A stretch of 64,000 nt of DNA from an uncultured Oscillospiraceae bacterium (GCA_910583935.1 CAJTZM010000004.1:33938-97937); one strand, 5' to 3'. Positions 33,405-41,000 are shown, counted from the first letter of the stretch. Numbers and translations are program-made. Notes: generated by a model from the sequence alone, not told the origin.

Positions 33405-33602
33405 TCAGCTAACTATCAAGATAGTTTGCCCTGTGAACTTATGTTGTGCAAGTACATCTATTTCAATTCCAGTAACTCGAACTGTTTGAGTTACTTCGTA
33501 CTGCTGACATGTTAAGACTTGAGCAACCAATTTTTCGAGGATACCGCCTTTACAGGTTGTTGTCTCTTCTTCTTTGATACAGACCTCTATTTTGGTATTC
33601 AC
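33405..33602 (-). pseudogene. Truncated Mrr-like restriction nuclease fragment
   Basis: 65 residues with a good ribosome binding site (GGAGGGATATTGTG before the ATG). The sequence KGGILEKLVAQVLTCQQYEV, then GIEIDVLAQHKFTGQTIL, is the start of a PD-(D/E)XK nuclease domain of Mrr type. The second acidic residue and the catalytic Lys (normally ILVECK-like) are replaced by IVS and a stop. It is therefore a remnant of a larger defence gene, cut where the phage early genes begin. Confidence 0.55.
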
Positions 33603-33656
33603 AATATCCCTCCTTCGGAATTTGTAGAAAAATCAACTTCATTTATCCATTAAGCA

Positions 33657-34577
33657 TTACTTTCTTGGTCCCAAGAACTTATCCCCATTCAAATGGATCA
33701 TATGATCCGGCATATCAGCAATCCAAACTTCTGTTTCCCAAGCAAGTGTCTCAGAAAACTTCTTGAATGTCTTGAAATCCAGAAAAGCTGTAACATAGAT
33801 TTTCCCTGCAGTTACGCCGGTGGTCATTTCTTCGATCTCTTTGATGCGTTTCGGCTCCATCGGCCCAACAGATGTTACCGACTCTATAAAGTACAGCCAG
33901 TTCTTTTCCTCTGAGTAGAGGACTACATCTGGCATCTTGTCATGTAATGTAATAGTAAATCCGAGTTCACGAAGCCTGTCCTCGTTCTTTACCAAATCTT
34001 TTTCGATGGTATCGCCAACATAGAGGCATTCCGAATTTGGAGCAAAGCGTGGTGCAAATTCCTCGATAATTGCTTTTTGAAGTTGATTATGCTCTCCTGG
34101 AGAAAAAGTGAAATCTTCACCGTTGATCTTCACTGGCATTTTGCGTCTGACACGCTTAGAAGCATATAGCTGAACAAGCGTTTCGTGATTAGTTTGAAAA
34201 GAAGCAAGCTTGGTTTCCCACCAATCTGTACCAAAGCTCTGTATCAACTTCAGCATTTCATCTGTCAGCCGATAGCGATAATTCGGACTATTGGTAGCCT
34301 TGCCATTATCCTCAATAAAAGCTGCATTTCTAAAATGATGCATAGCCTGTTTACGGAATGTCTCTCGACTATTTTCCGCATAAGTAGTCCCATAATTGTT
34401 ATTGGCAAAAGCAATTACATCGTGAATACGAATCCATTCGTTGGTTGCATCTTGCCATGAAGTTTCCTCTAAGAGTCCTGCCATCGTCAGCAAAACACAA
34501 CAGCACATAGCATTTTGCTGCTTTGCCGGGACTTGCAAGGCATTTAAGATTTCTTTTGCTTCATCAATTTTACTCAT
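33657..34577 (-). CDS. Type II restriction endonuclease, BsuBI/PstI family
   Basis: 306 residues, normal length. The N-terminal domain is helical with a winged-helix look (TNEWIRIHDVIAFANNNYGTTYAENSRETFRKQAMHHFRNAAFI). The C-terminal catalytic domain has the family pattern MPDVVLYSEEKNWLYFIESVTSVGPMEPKRIKEIEE and KIYVTAFLDFKTFKKF. Family members cut CTGCAG. Its start overlaps the methyltransferase stop by 4 nt, so the methyltransferase is made first. The genes are visibly AT-richer than the phage genes. Confidence 0.92.
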   Translation of the reverse strand: MSKIDEAKEILNALQVPAKQQNAMCCCVLLTMAGLLEETSWQDATNEWIRIHDVIAFANNNYGTTYAENSRETFRKQAMHHFRNAAFIEDNGKATNSPNYRYRLTDEMLKLIQSFGTDWWETKLASFQTNHETLVQLYASKRVRRKMPVKINGEDFTFSPGEHNQLQKAIIEEFAPRFAPNSECLYVGDTIEKDLVKNEDRLRELGFTITLHDKMPDVVLYSEEKNWLYFIESVTSVGPMEPKRIKEIEEMTTGVTAGKIYVTAFLDFKTFKKFSETLAWETEVWIADMPDHMIHLNGDKFLGPRK

Positions 34578-36061
34578 ACATAACCTCTCAAAATTCTGTC
34601 ACAAACAGGTTCCGACATATCGTGTGCAGCTATCAGCTCTTTCCCCATGGCCTCAATGATATCCATGGATGGAACCGGCATAGAGTTCACCTCAGTCGAA
34701 TTGACCTGCGTTGAACCATTCAAGATCCTATAATAGCAGTCATACAAGGTGGAGTTAAACAAGACATAAAGCCCGTACACAACACACTCCGAAAGATCAC
34801 ACATCCCATCGATAAAATTTATCTTGTTTTGTGTACTGATTTGGGAATACTCAGGATGCTTTTTTGCCAGATAAATACCACATTGAAGCCGCCTATGTTC
34901 TTCCTTTGCTGTAAATCGTTTAACAAAAAGATAGTTCTTATTTGGTTGTAATAGTCCCCTCTGCTCAGTAACCAGATACTCGTGTTCCTTCCCTACAGGA
35001 AAAACCACTTTGCCATTTTGTATGTGCTGAGAATAGAACAATGGAACAGACTGATCTTCAGCTGCATCTCTCAGTGCTTCTCTGTTTCGGAAATCAACTG
35101 TAAGGCCAGTCTTCATTTTTAGACCAATACTTGGCAGGGTGTTTTCCCACTTGTTCAAACTATTAAGTGTCTCTACCTCCTCAGCATTTGTTACCAGATA
35201 TACATAGAAATCTGGTCCGTTGATAACGGCAGAGTACGGAGCCTCAAAAATTGTCTTTTCTGAAAAGTCCGCATTACTTTGGGTAGTAGTAATCGTGATT
35301 GTTTTAGGTTTTAGGTGCGTTTTTTTAAGCTTTATAATGATGGTTTCCTGCAGTACACTTTCTTTTTCAAAGACCTTATCTCGGCTAACAAACAAGTGGA
35401 TATGCTCCAAAGCCCCTTCGTTTAAAAACTTCTGACGAAATCTTTTGAAATACGCGCCAGAAGTCCAGGAGCGCGGAATAATATAAACCATTTCTCCGTC
35501 ATCTTTTAAGTTAAACAAACTCATAGAAGCAAAGAGAAAATAGAGATTAGGCGCACCATAGCAAACATCTGGCATCGCCAAAGCTTCTGGGGTATCCTTA
35601 GCTATTTTCATATATGGAGGATTTCCAATTATAAAATCAAATTTTTCAGGATTTAAATTTGCACCTAACATTAAGTTGTAGTCATTTGATTGGCTTAAAA
35701 TGTAGTTATCAGAAACGATCTCGTAAGATATTTCCTGTTGGGCATAACTACACGCTGTCTCTAAATTGGTTCGAAGTAACTCCATTATATTAGGGTCATT
35801 CTCATAACAAACCAATCTAATCTCTTTTATCGCTGAAAAGGATTGCAGGCGTTCCAATAGTGCAATTGAAAGAATTCCAGAACCTGCGCCAGGATCGAGA
35901 ATAGAAAGCGCCTCACACCCATTAGGGATTTCAAACAGTCCAGCCATAAAAATGGCAGTCTCTTTGCTCGTAAAGAACTGACCATATTTCTTGCGCTGAC
36001 TTTTTGGCATGTGGTCAATATATTCTGTTGTTGCCATAATTGCAAAGTCAAGCATGCTCAT
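34574..36061 (-). CDS. Adenine-specific DNA methyltransferase of the R-M pair
   Basis: 495 residues from the ATG at 36061, with GGAG upstream, inside the end of the controller gene. It starts with RKKYGQFFTSKETAIFMAGLF, motif I DPGAGSG at about 56-62 and the catalytic NPPY at about 147-150, the order of N6-adenine gamma-type enzymes such as M.PstI/M.BsuBI. A C-terminal target-recognition region follows. It protects host DNA from the partner nuclease, probably at the inner A of CTGCAG. Confidence 0.93.
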   Translation of the reverse strand: MSMLDFAIMATTEYIDHMPKSQRKKYGQFFTSKETAIFMAGLFEIPNGCEALSILDPGAGSGILSIALLERLQSFSAIKEIRLVCYENDPNIMELLRTNLETACSYAQQEISYEIVSDNYILSQSNDYNLMLGANLNPEKFDFIIGNPPYMKIAKDTPEALAMPDVCYGAPNLYFLFASMSLFNLKDDGEMVYIIPRSWTSGAYFKRFRQKFLNEGALEHIHLFVSRDKVFEKESVLQETIIIKLKKTHLKPKTITITTTQSNADFSEKTIFEAPYSAVINGPDFYVYLVTNAEEVETLNSLNKWENTLPSIGLKMKTGLTVDFRNREALRDAAEDQSVPLFYSQHIQNGKVVFPVGKEHEYLVTEQRGLLQPNKNYLFVKRFTAKEEHRRLQCGIYLAKKHPEYSQISTQNKINFIDGMCDLSECVVYGLYVLFNSTLYDCYYRILNGSTQVNSTEVNSMPVPSMDIIEAMGKELIAAHDMSEPVCDRILRGYV

Positions 36062-36260
36062 TATTTGTAAACTCCATAATTTCATCAATACCGCAGTCTA
36101 ATGCTACACAAATTTTGTATAGGCTTTCCATTGATACAAATTCATCTTTTCCCATCTTTGCTAAGACATTAAAACTAATACCAGCAGCATCCTTTAAGTC
36201 CGAGCGTTTCATCTTTTTATCAATAAGGGTTTTCCAAAGCTTGTCATACGAGACTGGCAT
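36048..36260 (-). CDS. HTH controller (C) protein of the R-M cassette
   Basis: 70 residues from ATG 36260, preceded by GGGAG 8 nt upstream; earlier in-frame starts lie past this site. A Cro/C1-type HTH is clear (LWKTLIDKKMKRSDLKDAAGISFNVLAKM, then SMESLYKICVALDCGIDEI). It overlaps the methyltransferase gene by 14 nt. Controller proteins delay restriction until the host is methylated. Other XRE proteins of this size exist, but the position argues for this role. Confidence 0.75.
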   Translation of the reverse strand: MPVSYDKLWKTLIDKKMKRSDLKDAAGISFNVLAKMGKDEFVSMESLYKICVALDCGIDEIMEFTNNEHA

Positions 36261-36291
36261 CTTAATTTCTCCCATCATATTCGGATGAGTT

Positions 36292-36320
36292 ATTATACCA
36301 CAAACTACACAATAACTCAA
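36292..36320 (-). promoter_or_regulatory. Promoter of the restriction-modification operon
   Basis: On the minus strand TTGAGT (36315-36320), 17 bp, TATAAT (36292-36297), about 30 bp before the controller start. Just upstream, near 36325-36345, CTCA-N8-TGAG symmetry could be a controller site, so autoregulation is possible. Confidence 0.75.
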
Positions 36321-36376
36321 GACATGCTCACGATATGATGAGACCATCTCGGTACAACAGATAACCTTTCTTAGTT

Positions 36377-36622
36377 TTAATCAAACAAAGGTTTTGCTGT
36401 CACAGCCTTTAGATATCGTTCCGGGTCACCGTTCAAAATCAGCTCGGCGTAGGCCAGCGGATCATTATAAATTAGCCAGTCTAGCTCCGACCGCTGGTAC
36501 ATACTGTTTGCTAATTTGTTCTCCACGGCGGTGCAGTCAATGGAGAGCAGCGTTTCATCCGCCAGATGCAGCTCCACACAGGCGGTGTCCAGGTTGAACT
36601 CACAGGACAAAATCTTTCTCAT
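36377..36622 (-). CDS. DUF6061 family protein
   Basis: 81 residues. The whole sequence fits DUF6061: MRKILSCEFNLDTACVELHLADETLLSIDCTAVEN, then YQRSELDWLIYNDPLAYAELILNGDPERYLK. The family is common on integrative elements of gut Firmicutes, which supports an IME origin for this segment. Function unknown. A GGAGGT site precedes the ATG. Confidence 0.8.
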   Translation of the reverse strand: MRKILSCEFNLDTACVELHLADETLLSIDCTAVENKLANSMYQRSELDWLIYNDPLAYAELILNGDPERYLKAVTAKPLFD

Positions 36623-36700
36623 AGTCGTTACCTCCTAATGCTTAAATTTCGGTTGATTTTCCGTAGCGGTACAAAGTCCGTTTCGTTAATTTTAGAATCT

Positions 36701-37121
36701 GGCAAGCAATGCGTGTGGCTATCCACACACAAATCCGGCAAGCAATGCGAGTGTTAATACACACTCACATTTCCTGCCGTCTGCTTGTTGAGGGCAGCGC
36801 CCCCAAGCCCCTTTTGAACACAGAATTTCATTCTGTGGCTGCGCGTTCTGCGAACACTTTGAAAGGGTACGCCGAAGCGCCGTCCCCTTTAAGATGCCAT
36901 GGAACAAATCGTTCCACCCTTACTGCCTGAGGTCTACCGTGAAACACAGTAGCTCTCGCTAGATGCGTGGGCAAAATGTTTTCCCATCGTTCGCTTTTAC
37001 TCCGCACACTGTATCCTGTTTTGGCGCATCGGGTGTCGTGAAACGCGACATCCTATGGTGATCTTGGGGTGCCCTAAAATGGGGCATCCTCTTGAACAAT
37101 GGGGTGGCAAAACACCACCTC
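36701..37121. repeat. Array of hairpins and direct repeats in a 590-bp non-coding region
   Basis: No gene was found between 36623 and 37211. A direct repeat GGCAAGCAATGCG occurs at 36701 and 36737, period 36, each followed by a hairpin (GTGTGG/CCACAC at 36713-36728; GAGTGT/ACACTC at 36749-36766). More hairpins follow: ACAGAAT/ATTCTGT (36820-36836), TGGAAC/GTTCCA (36900-36916) and one at 36967-36986. Three similar hairpins start at 37031, 37067 and 37101, each with GGGTG-type left arm, 7-nt A-rich loop and a CATCC-type right arm. It lies between RepA and DUF6061 and may be a replication or transfer origin. Confidence 0.65.
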
Positions 37122-37144
37122 ATATTTTCTTTTCCGCAACGGTG

Positions 37145-37199
37145 GCGACGGTCGCAACGGTGCTGGGAGTACCCCTCAAAACACCGTCGCGACCGTTGC
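37145..37199. repeat. Long inverted repeat just downstream of the RepA gene
   Basis: Arms 37145-37162 and 37182-37199 pair at 16 of 18 positions across a 19-nt spacer. The arms consist of CAACGGT/GCGACGGT motifs that also occur once more just to the left. It begins 13 bp after the RepA stop codon. It could be a terminator stem without U-run or part of an origin. Confidence 0.65.
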
Positions 37200-37211
37200 A
37201 AGCGTCGCGCT

Positions 37212-38396
37212 TTACTTAATTACTTCAACCATAGGTGCTTCTACCATATAAGTCAGCCTGATACGCCTTCCGGCATGCTTGGTTTTGTTTTCGTACTTCA
37301 CCTGATGTTCTTCCAGCAGGCGACTGGCATTCACATTCAAATGCTTGGTAAGGCGGTTCACTGCCATATTCAACTGGAGGGCTTCGGCAAGCTCTGTAGG
37401 GCTGCCTTCCCACTCGCGGTTTTCGTCAGATACCATTTTCGCTACCGCTTCCAGCACCGGGTCCGGAGGCTGCTTCCAAAGCTCATTCTCTGCATGGTCG
37501 AGAAGCCATACCAAACGCTCCTGGTCTTTACTTAGATACAGCCGCTGATCCGGCTGATCCCGTCCACTAATTTCCAGTGTAGCCTTTCCGTCAGTTCGTT
37601 TTTCTTTCTGCATAATGAGTGCCCCATCTGCACAGCCCGACAGTCCGGTGGTACCGGAAATCTTCTCAAAGCTATCTCCCGCAGGCTGCTTTCTGGTGTG
37701 GTGGACAATCAGGATGCAAACTCCATGCCGGTCTGCAAATTGTTTCAGTTTTCCAATCACCTCATAATCGCTGGAATAGCTGTAATTGTCGCTTACCATC
37801 TCCCGGACTTTTTGCAGGGTATCCACGATAATCAATTTGGTGTCTCTGTGTTCCCGGACAAACTTTTCAAGTTGTTCATCCAAACCGCTGCCAATCATCT
37901 TGGCACTGGTAGCAAAGTGGAGAGAGCTTGTCCCCTCCACACCGAACATGCGGAACATCCTGCGCTGCAAACGGCTTTCGTCATCTTCCAAAGCAAGATA
38001 GAGGACTGTTCCTTGATGAACTTTGTAACCCCACAAATCCTGCCCAGTGCTGACATGGTGGGCGATCTGCGCCACCAGAAAAGACTTGCCGATTTTGGGC
38101 GCTCCGGCAAGGATATATGCTCCAGTATAGAGCAGGTTTTCAATCACCGCAGACTTTACCTCAAACACATTGTCCATCAGCTCGTCCAGGGTTACAGTGT
38201 GCAGGTAAGCTGGGTCGCTCATGCGCTGTATCTTGCGGTACATTTCTTCCAGGCTTTCCTGAGGATTTACAACTTCATCGTTGATTTCTTCCTTGGAAGT
38301 GGTTATACTAATGTCAGAGTTTTTAGAGATTGACTGCCCATCGTCTGCGCCAACAGATGAGTCCTGGGTGGTCATTTTCTTTTTTTCATCGATCAT
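37212..38396 (-). CDS. RepA-like AAA ATPase (hexameric helicase/RecA fold)
   Basis: 394 residues from ATG 38396, with GGGAGG 9 nt upstream. Walker A GAPKIGKSFLVAQIAHHVSTGQD, then VLYLALEDDESRLQRRMFRM and Walker B LIIVDTLQKVREM with ILIVHHTRK are the AAA_25/RepA pattern. The C-terminal 100 residues (REWEGSPTELAEALQLNMAVNRLTKHLN) look like a winged helix. Similar proteins act in replication of plasmids and integrative mobilisable elements. It overlaps the MobC-like gene by 11 nt. Confidence 0.85.
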   Translation of the reverse strand: MIDEKKKMTTQDSSVGADDGQSISKNSDISITTSKEEINDEVVNPQESLEEMYRKIQRMSDPAYLHTVTLDELMDNVFEVKSAVIENLLYTGAYILAGAPKIGKSFLVAQIAHHVSTGQDLWGYKVHQGTVLYLALEDDESRLQRRMFRMFGVEGTSSLHFATSAKMIGSGLDEQLEKFVREHRDTKLIIVDTLQKVREMVSDNYSYSSDYEVIGKLKQFADRHGVCILIVHHTRKQPAGDSFEKISGTTGLSGCADGALIMQKEKRTDGKATLEISGRDQPDQRLYLSKDQERLVWLLDHAENELWKQPPDPVLEAVAKMVSDENREWEGSPTELAEALQLNMAVNRLTKHLNVNASRLLEEHQVKYENKTKHAGRRIRLTYMVEAPMVEVIK

Positions 38397-38721
38397 AGGC
38401 AATATCCTCCCGCATTCCTTTCATAATGGTTGTGATCATCTGAATGGTGTCCAACAGTTCCTCATTTACTCCTTGCCCAGCTTCAATCCGGCGCAGCTCG
38501 TCCAGCACAGCAGCCAGCTGATCTCGCAGTGCCTTATAGACTCTTGGATTTCCATGCACCACCACATCCCGGCAGAGCAGCCGACGGATGATATAATCCT
38601 GCTTGGTCAGTCCGGTGAGCTTGACTGCTGTTTCAATCTGGGCATCCTCCTCAGGGGAGACCCGGAAAGATACGGCCTTGTTTCTCCAACGATTGTGCTT
38701 ATCCAAATTTTTTGCTGACAT
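38386..38721 (-). CDS. MobC-like relaxosome accessory / RHH protein
   Basis: 111 residues. VSFRVSPEEDAQIETAVKLTGLTKQDYIIRRLL is a ribbon-helix-helix plus helix pattern found in plasmid mobilisation proteins of MobC type. The rest is helical (ALRDQLAAVLDELRRIE). No relaxase is present in the window, so it may act in RepA control rather than transfer. It lies 2 bp after the integrase stop region in the same operon. Confidence 0.65.
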   Translation of the reverse strand: MSAKNLDKHNRWRNKAVSFRVSPEEDAQIETAVKLTGLTKQDYIIRRLLCRDVVVHGNPRVYKALRDQLAAVLDELRRIEAGQGVNEELLDTIQMITTIMKGMREDIAYDR

Positions 38722-38723
38722 TT

Positions 38724-39797
38724 TTAATTGCCCCTTTCCATATTCAATTTATCTGCCATTTCCGTTTGTTTGGACGGAAACAGGTGTGCATAATTGTAAG
38801 TGATGTCGATGCTCTCATGACCTACCCGATCTGCGATGGCTGTGGCGGAGAACCCCATGTCGATCAAAAGCGAAACTGCGCTGTGACGAATATCGTGGAT
38901 TCGGATACGCGGGACTCCGGCCTCTTTGGAGCCTCTATCCATCTCCCGGTGGAGATAACTCTTGGTGACGGTGAACATTCGGTCATCTGCTCCAATGCCG
39001 TAGAGCATTTTGAGGTAATCCTGAATTTCCTCTGCCAGAAACTGCGGCATAGTGATAATCCGATTACTCTTTTCAGTTTTTGGAGTAGTAATCAAATCCT
39101 GTCCATTCAGCCGCTGATAGGATTTGTTGATGGTGACAGTGCGCTTCTCAAAGTCAAAATCTGTCGGGGTCAAAGCCAGAAGTTCTCCCTCTCGGATACC
39201 GCACCAGTAAAGCATCTCAAAGGCATAGAAGGATAGCGGTTTATCCATCATCACCTCGGCAAATTTCAAGTACTGCTCCTTGGTCCAGAACATCATCTCT
39301 CGGTTTTTCTTTTTCCCCATACTGCCAGCCTTTTTGCAAGGGTTATCACGGAGATTGTAATACCGTACTGCGTGGTTAAAGATGGCACTGAGTTGATTGT
39401 GAACCGTCTTAAGGTACACAGGTGAATAGGGCTGTCCCTTTTCATCCTTGTGGTTCAGCATCTCGTTCTGCCAGGTGATGATCTGTTGGGCGGTGATGTT
39501 ACACATCTTCAGCTTGCCGAAGTAGGGGAGTAGCTTGGTGCGGATAATATGCTCCTTTGTGGCCCAGGTGTTTTCCTTGAGCCGGGTCTTCATATCCGCT
39601 GTGTAAAGTTCCACAAAACTTTTGAAATTCATATCAAAATCAGCGCTGGTTTTATGAACCTGTTCACGCTCCCAAGCCTGTGCCTCTCGCTTGGTCTTGA
39701 AGCCCCTCTTTTGGGTCTGTTTCCGCTCACCATTCCAATCGGTATAGCGATAAACTGCCCGCCAAGTTCCGGTTTTTTCTTCCTTGTAAACTGCCAT
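38724..39797 (-). CDS. int: Tyrosine site-specific integrase
   Basis: 357 residues. An AP2-like arm-binding domain starts it (TGTWRAVYRYTDWNGERKQTQKRGFKTKREAQAWE). The core-binding domain follows (FKSFVELYTADMKTRLKENTWATKE). The catalytic domain has Arg in CGIREGE, Lys in TPKTEKS, HDIRHS, and GHESIDITYNYAH with the nucleophilic Tyr. It is Tn916/Int-P4-like and would integrate the element at guaA. Overlaps the Xis-like gene by 1 nt. Confidence 0.95.
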   Translation of the reverse strand: MAVYKEEKTGTWRAVYRYTDWNGERKQTQKRGFKTKREAQAWEREQVHKTSADFDMNFKSFVELYTADMKTRLKENTWATKEHIIRTKLLPYFGKLKMCNITAQQIITWQNEMLNHKDEKGQPYSPVYLKTVHNQLSAIFNHAVRYYNLRDNPCKKAGSMGKKKNREMMFWTKEQYLKFAEVMMDKPLSFYAFEMLYWCGIREGELLALTPTDFDFEKRTVTINKSYQRLNGQDLITTPKTEKSNRIITMPQFLAEEIQDYLKMLYGIGADDRMFTVTKSYLHREMDRGSKEAGVPRIRIHDIRHSAVSLLIDMGFSATAIADRVGHESIDITYNYAHLFPSKQTEMADKLNMERGN

Positions 39798-39994
39798 TAT
39801 GATTCCTCCTTTGCTGTTTTGGTATAGTAATACTTCTCCCTGAAGAATTCTCGATTGACACGGCCGGAGATGGTCAGATACCCTTTCTCCTGCAATTCTT
39901 CATTAAGCCCATGGATCACCTTGTAGGCGTGGGATTTGGAGATGCCTAATTCCTGAGCAACTTCGTCTGCTCGCATAAAACTCTGTTTCTGCAT
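39797..39994 (-). CDS. Xis-like helix-turn-helix protein
   Basis: 65 residues: FMRADEVAQELGISKSHAYKVIHGLNEELQEKG is a winged MerR/excisionase-type HTH, followed by YLTISGRVNREFFREKYYY, typical of small excisionase-like proteins beside Tn916-type integrases. It is the first certain gene after the repressed promoter at 40.16-40.19 kb, so excision would start upon loss of repression. Confidence 0.8.
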   Translation of the reverse strand: MQKQSFMRADEVAQELGISKSHAYKVIHGLNEELQEKGYLTISGRVNREFFREKYYYTKTAKEES

Positions 39995-40052
39995 AAATAA
40001 AATACCTTCCTTTCCTTATTGATCGTTTCTGCCTGCTAATTTTGCTTTTCAT
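39903..40052 (-). CDS. Possible leader peptide overlapping the Xis gene (49 aa)
   Basis: An ATG at 40050-40052 has a very strong GAGGAGG 5 nt upstream. The frame encodes 49 residues, basic at the start (MKSKISRQKRSIRKGRYF), and overlaps the Xis gene by 92 nt in another frame. The C-terminal half looks like out-of-frame Xis sequence, so it may serve as a leader for translation coupling rather than as a functional protein. Confidence 0.35.
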   Translation of the reverse strand: MKSKISRQKRSIRKGRYFIYAETEFYASRRSCSGIRHLQIPRLQGDPWA

Positions 40053-40136
40053 AAAGACCTCCTCACTCTCTACTGCCACTTTTTTCAGATTTTGCACCCA
40101 AGAATTTTGAAAAAAGTTTCTTCAGTTACTTTAACT

Positions 40137-40263
40137 AAGCAAATATGCTTTGCCTATTGTCATTATACTAAGCATAATAGCTTGTGTCAATCGGCGCACA
40201 CAAAATAAATTAAATAAAATTGTTTAGTATTCTCTTGACTTTCCTAAGCATTTCTGCTACGCT
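40137..40263. promoter_or_regulatory. Repressor operators and repressor promoter of the element switch
   Basis: Three related inverted sites: AAGCAAATATGCTT (40137-40150), AAGCATAATAGCTT (40170-40183) and AAGCATTTCTGCTA (40246-40259). The third lies between TTGACT (40235-40240) and a weak -10 (40258-40263) of the plus-strand repressor promoter, 17 bp apart. The first two sit at the divergent int/xis promoter. This is a lambda-like two-promoter switch with likely autoregulation. Confidence 0.7.
40162..40190 (-). promoter_or_regulatory. Consensus promoter for the xis-int-mobC-repA operon
   Basis: On the minus strand TTGACA (40185-40190), 17-bp spacer, TATAAT (40162-40167), a perfect consensus. 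Operator 40170-40183 lies inside the spacer, and operator 40137-40150 just downstream of the -10. A bound repressor would block it fully. Confidence 0.85.
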
Positions 40264-40298
40264 TTCTATAAAGACAACCAACGATTGGAGTTGATGAT

Positions 40299-40787
40299 AT
40301 GGCGATTGGTGAACGAATTCACTTTTTCCGTCTCCTACGGGGGATGACACAAAAATATCTCGGCATGTCACTGGGCTTCCCGGAGAAGTCTGCTGATGTG
40401 CGCCTTGCACAGTACGAAACAGGATCAAGAACCCCAAAGGCAGACCTGACCGCCGCTTTGGCTGAGGTACTGGATGTCTCGCCCCATGCGCTCTCTGTTC
40501 CTGATATAGACTCCTATGTGGGCCTTATGCATACCCTGTTTACCCTTGAGGACAACTACGGGCTCAAGATCAGCGAGATGGATGGAGAAGTATGCTTGAA
40601 GGTCGATGTGCGGAAGAACAAGGACGCAGCTCGGCTGCATGAGATGCTCTGTTCCTGGCAGCAGGCCGACGCCATGCTGGAGGCGGGTGAGATCTCCAAA
40701 GAGGACTACGACAAGTGGCGCTACCACTACCCGGAGTTTGATAAGACCCAGAACTATGTGAAGGTGCCGCCCCAGGACCTCTTTTGA
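40299..40787 (+). CDS. XRE-family repressor of the element
   Basis: 162 residues. HTH region residues 2-60: GERIHFFRLLRGMTQKYLGMSLGF, then VRLAQYETGSRTPKADLTAALAEVLDVSPHALS. The C-terminal 100 residues are acidic and helical and resemble those of Firmicutes ICE/IME regulators; no peptidase domain is seen, so it would not be self-cleaving like LexA. TTGGAG precedes the ATG. It is the only plus-strand gene of the element and is divergent to xis/int. Confidence 0.85.
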   Translation: MAIGERIHFFRLLRGMTQKYLGMSLGFPEKSADVRLAQYETGSRTPKADLTAALAEVLDVSPHALSVPDIDSYVGLMHTLFTLEDNYGLKISEMDGEVCLKVDVRKNKDAARLHEMLCSWQQADAMLEAGEISKEDYDKWRYHYPEFDKTQNYVKVPPQDLF

Positions 40788-40845
40788 CCCTCTCACTTGT
40801 AGGCCACGGGAAAGGCCGTTTGTTGCACAAAATAATAATAAAAAG

Positions 40846-40891
40846 AAAAAGAGAGCTAACTGACTAATCAAAATCAGTTAGCTCTCTTTTT
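40846..40891. terminator. Strong bidirectional terminator at the element end
   Basis: An 18-bp perfect stem (arms 40846-40863 and 40874-40891, A-rich outside and T-rich inside the reverse strand) with a 10-nt loop. It ends repressor transcription and insulates guaA from the element. Confidence 0.9.
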
Positions 40892-40907
40892 ATGAATAAT
40901 GAAAAAT

Positions 40908-40925
40908 GTTGCCAAATCGTTGCCA
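40908..40925. repeat. Direct repeats GTTGCCA, likely integrase arm sites
   Basis: GTTGCCA at 40908-40914 and 40919-40925 is repeated with an 11-bp period, one helical turn. It lies 60 bp from the guaA stop, where arm-type sites of a tyrosine integrase are expected. Similar GTTGCCA pairs occur near the ends of other Firmicutes elements. Confidence 0.5.
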
Positions 40926-40969
40926 CGAAGGGCATCAGGCCTTAGAAAACCCAGTCATTCCGGGCTTTT

Positions 40970-41000
40970 TCTGGGCTTCTGAAATCATTCCCACTCAATG
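40970..41000. other. Probable attachment site at the 3' end of guaA
   Basis: The element ends at the last codons and stop of guaA (GAGTGGGAATGA on the minus strand). The 3' end of guaA is a well-known integration site of tyrosine-integrase elements in many bacteria. The matching second copy would be outside the left edge, so the core boundaries cannot be set here. Confidence 0.5.

Larger units (their letters stand above)
1..40985. mobile_element. Prophage / chimeric integrative element in the 3' end of guaA (left end outside window)
   Basis: Complete packaging, head and contractile-tail genes, all minus strand, are followed to the right by a restriction-modification cassette, a RepA/MobC/integrase/Xis module and a divergent repressor. 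The integrase lies beside the stop codon of guaA, whose coding frame is intact, as expected when an element recreates the 3' end of its target. The left boundary, lysis genes and left attachment site are not in the window. The phage part is complete enough to make virions, but no phage-type primase, helicase or polymerase is visible. Replication, if any, would rely on the RepA-like ATPase or on genes beyond the left edge. Confidence 0.85.

Noticed and set aside
36701..37121. Period-36 repeats considered as a CRISPR array
   Set aside because: Only two direct copies of a 13-bp unit, the hairpins differ in sequence, and no cas genes are near.
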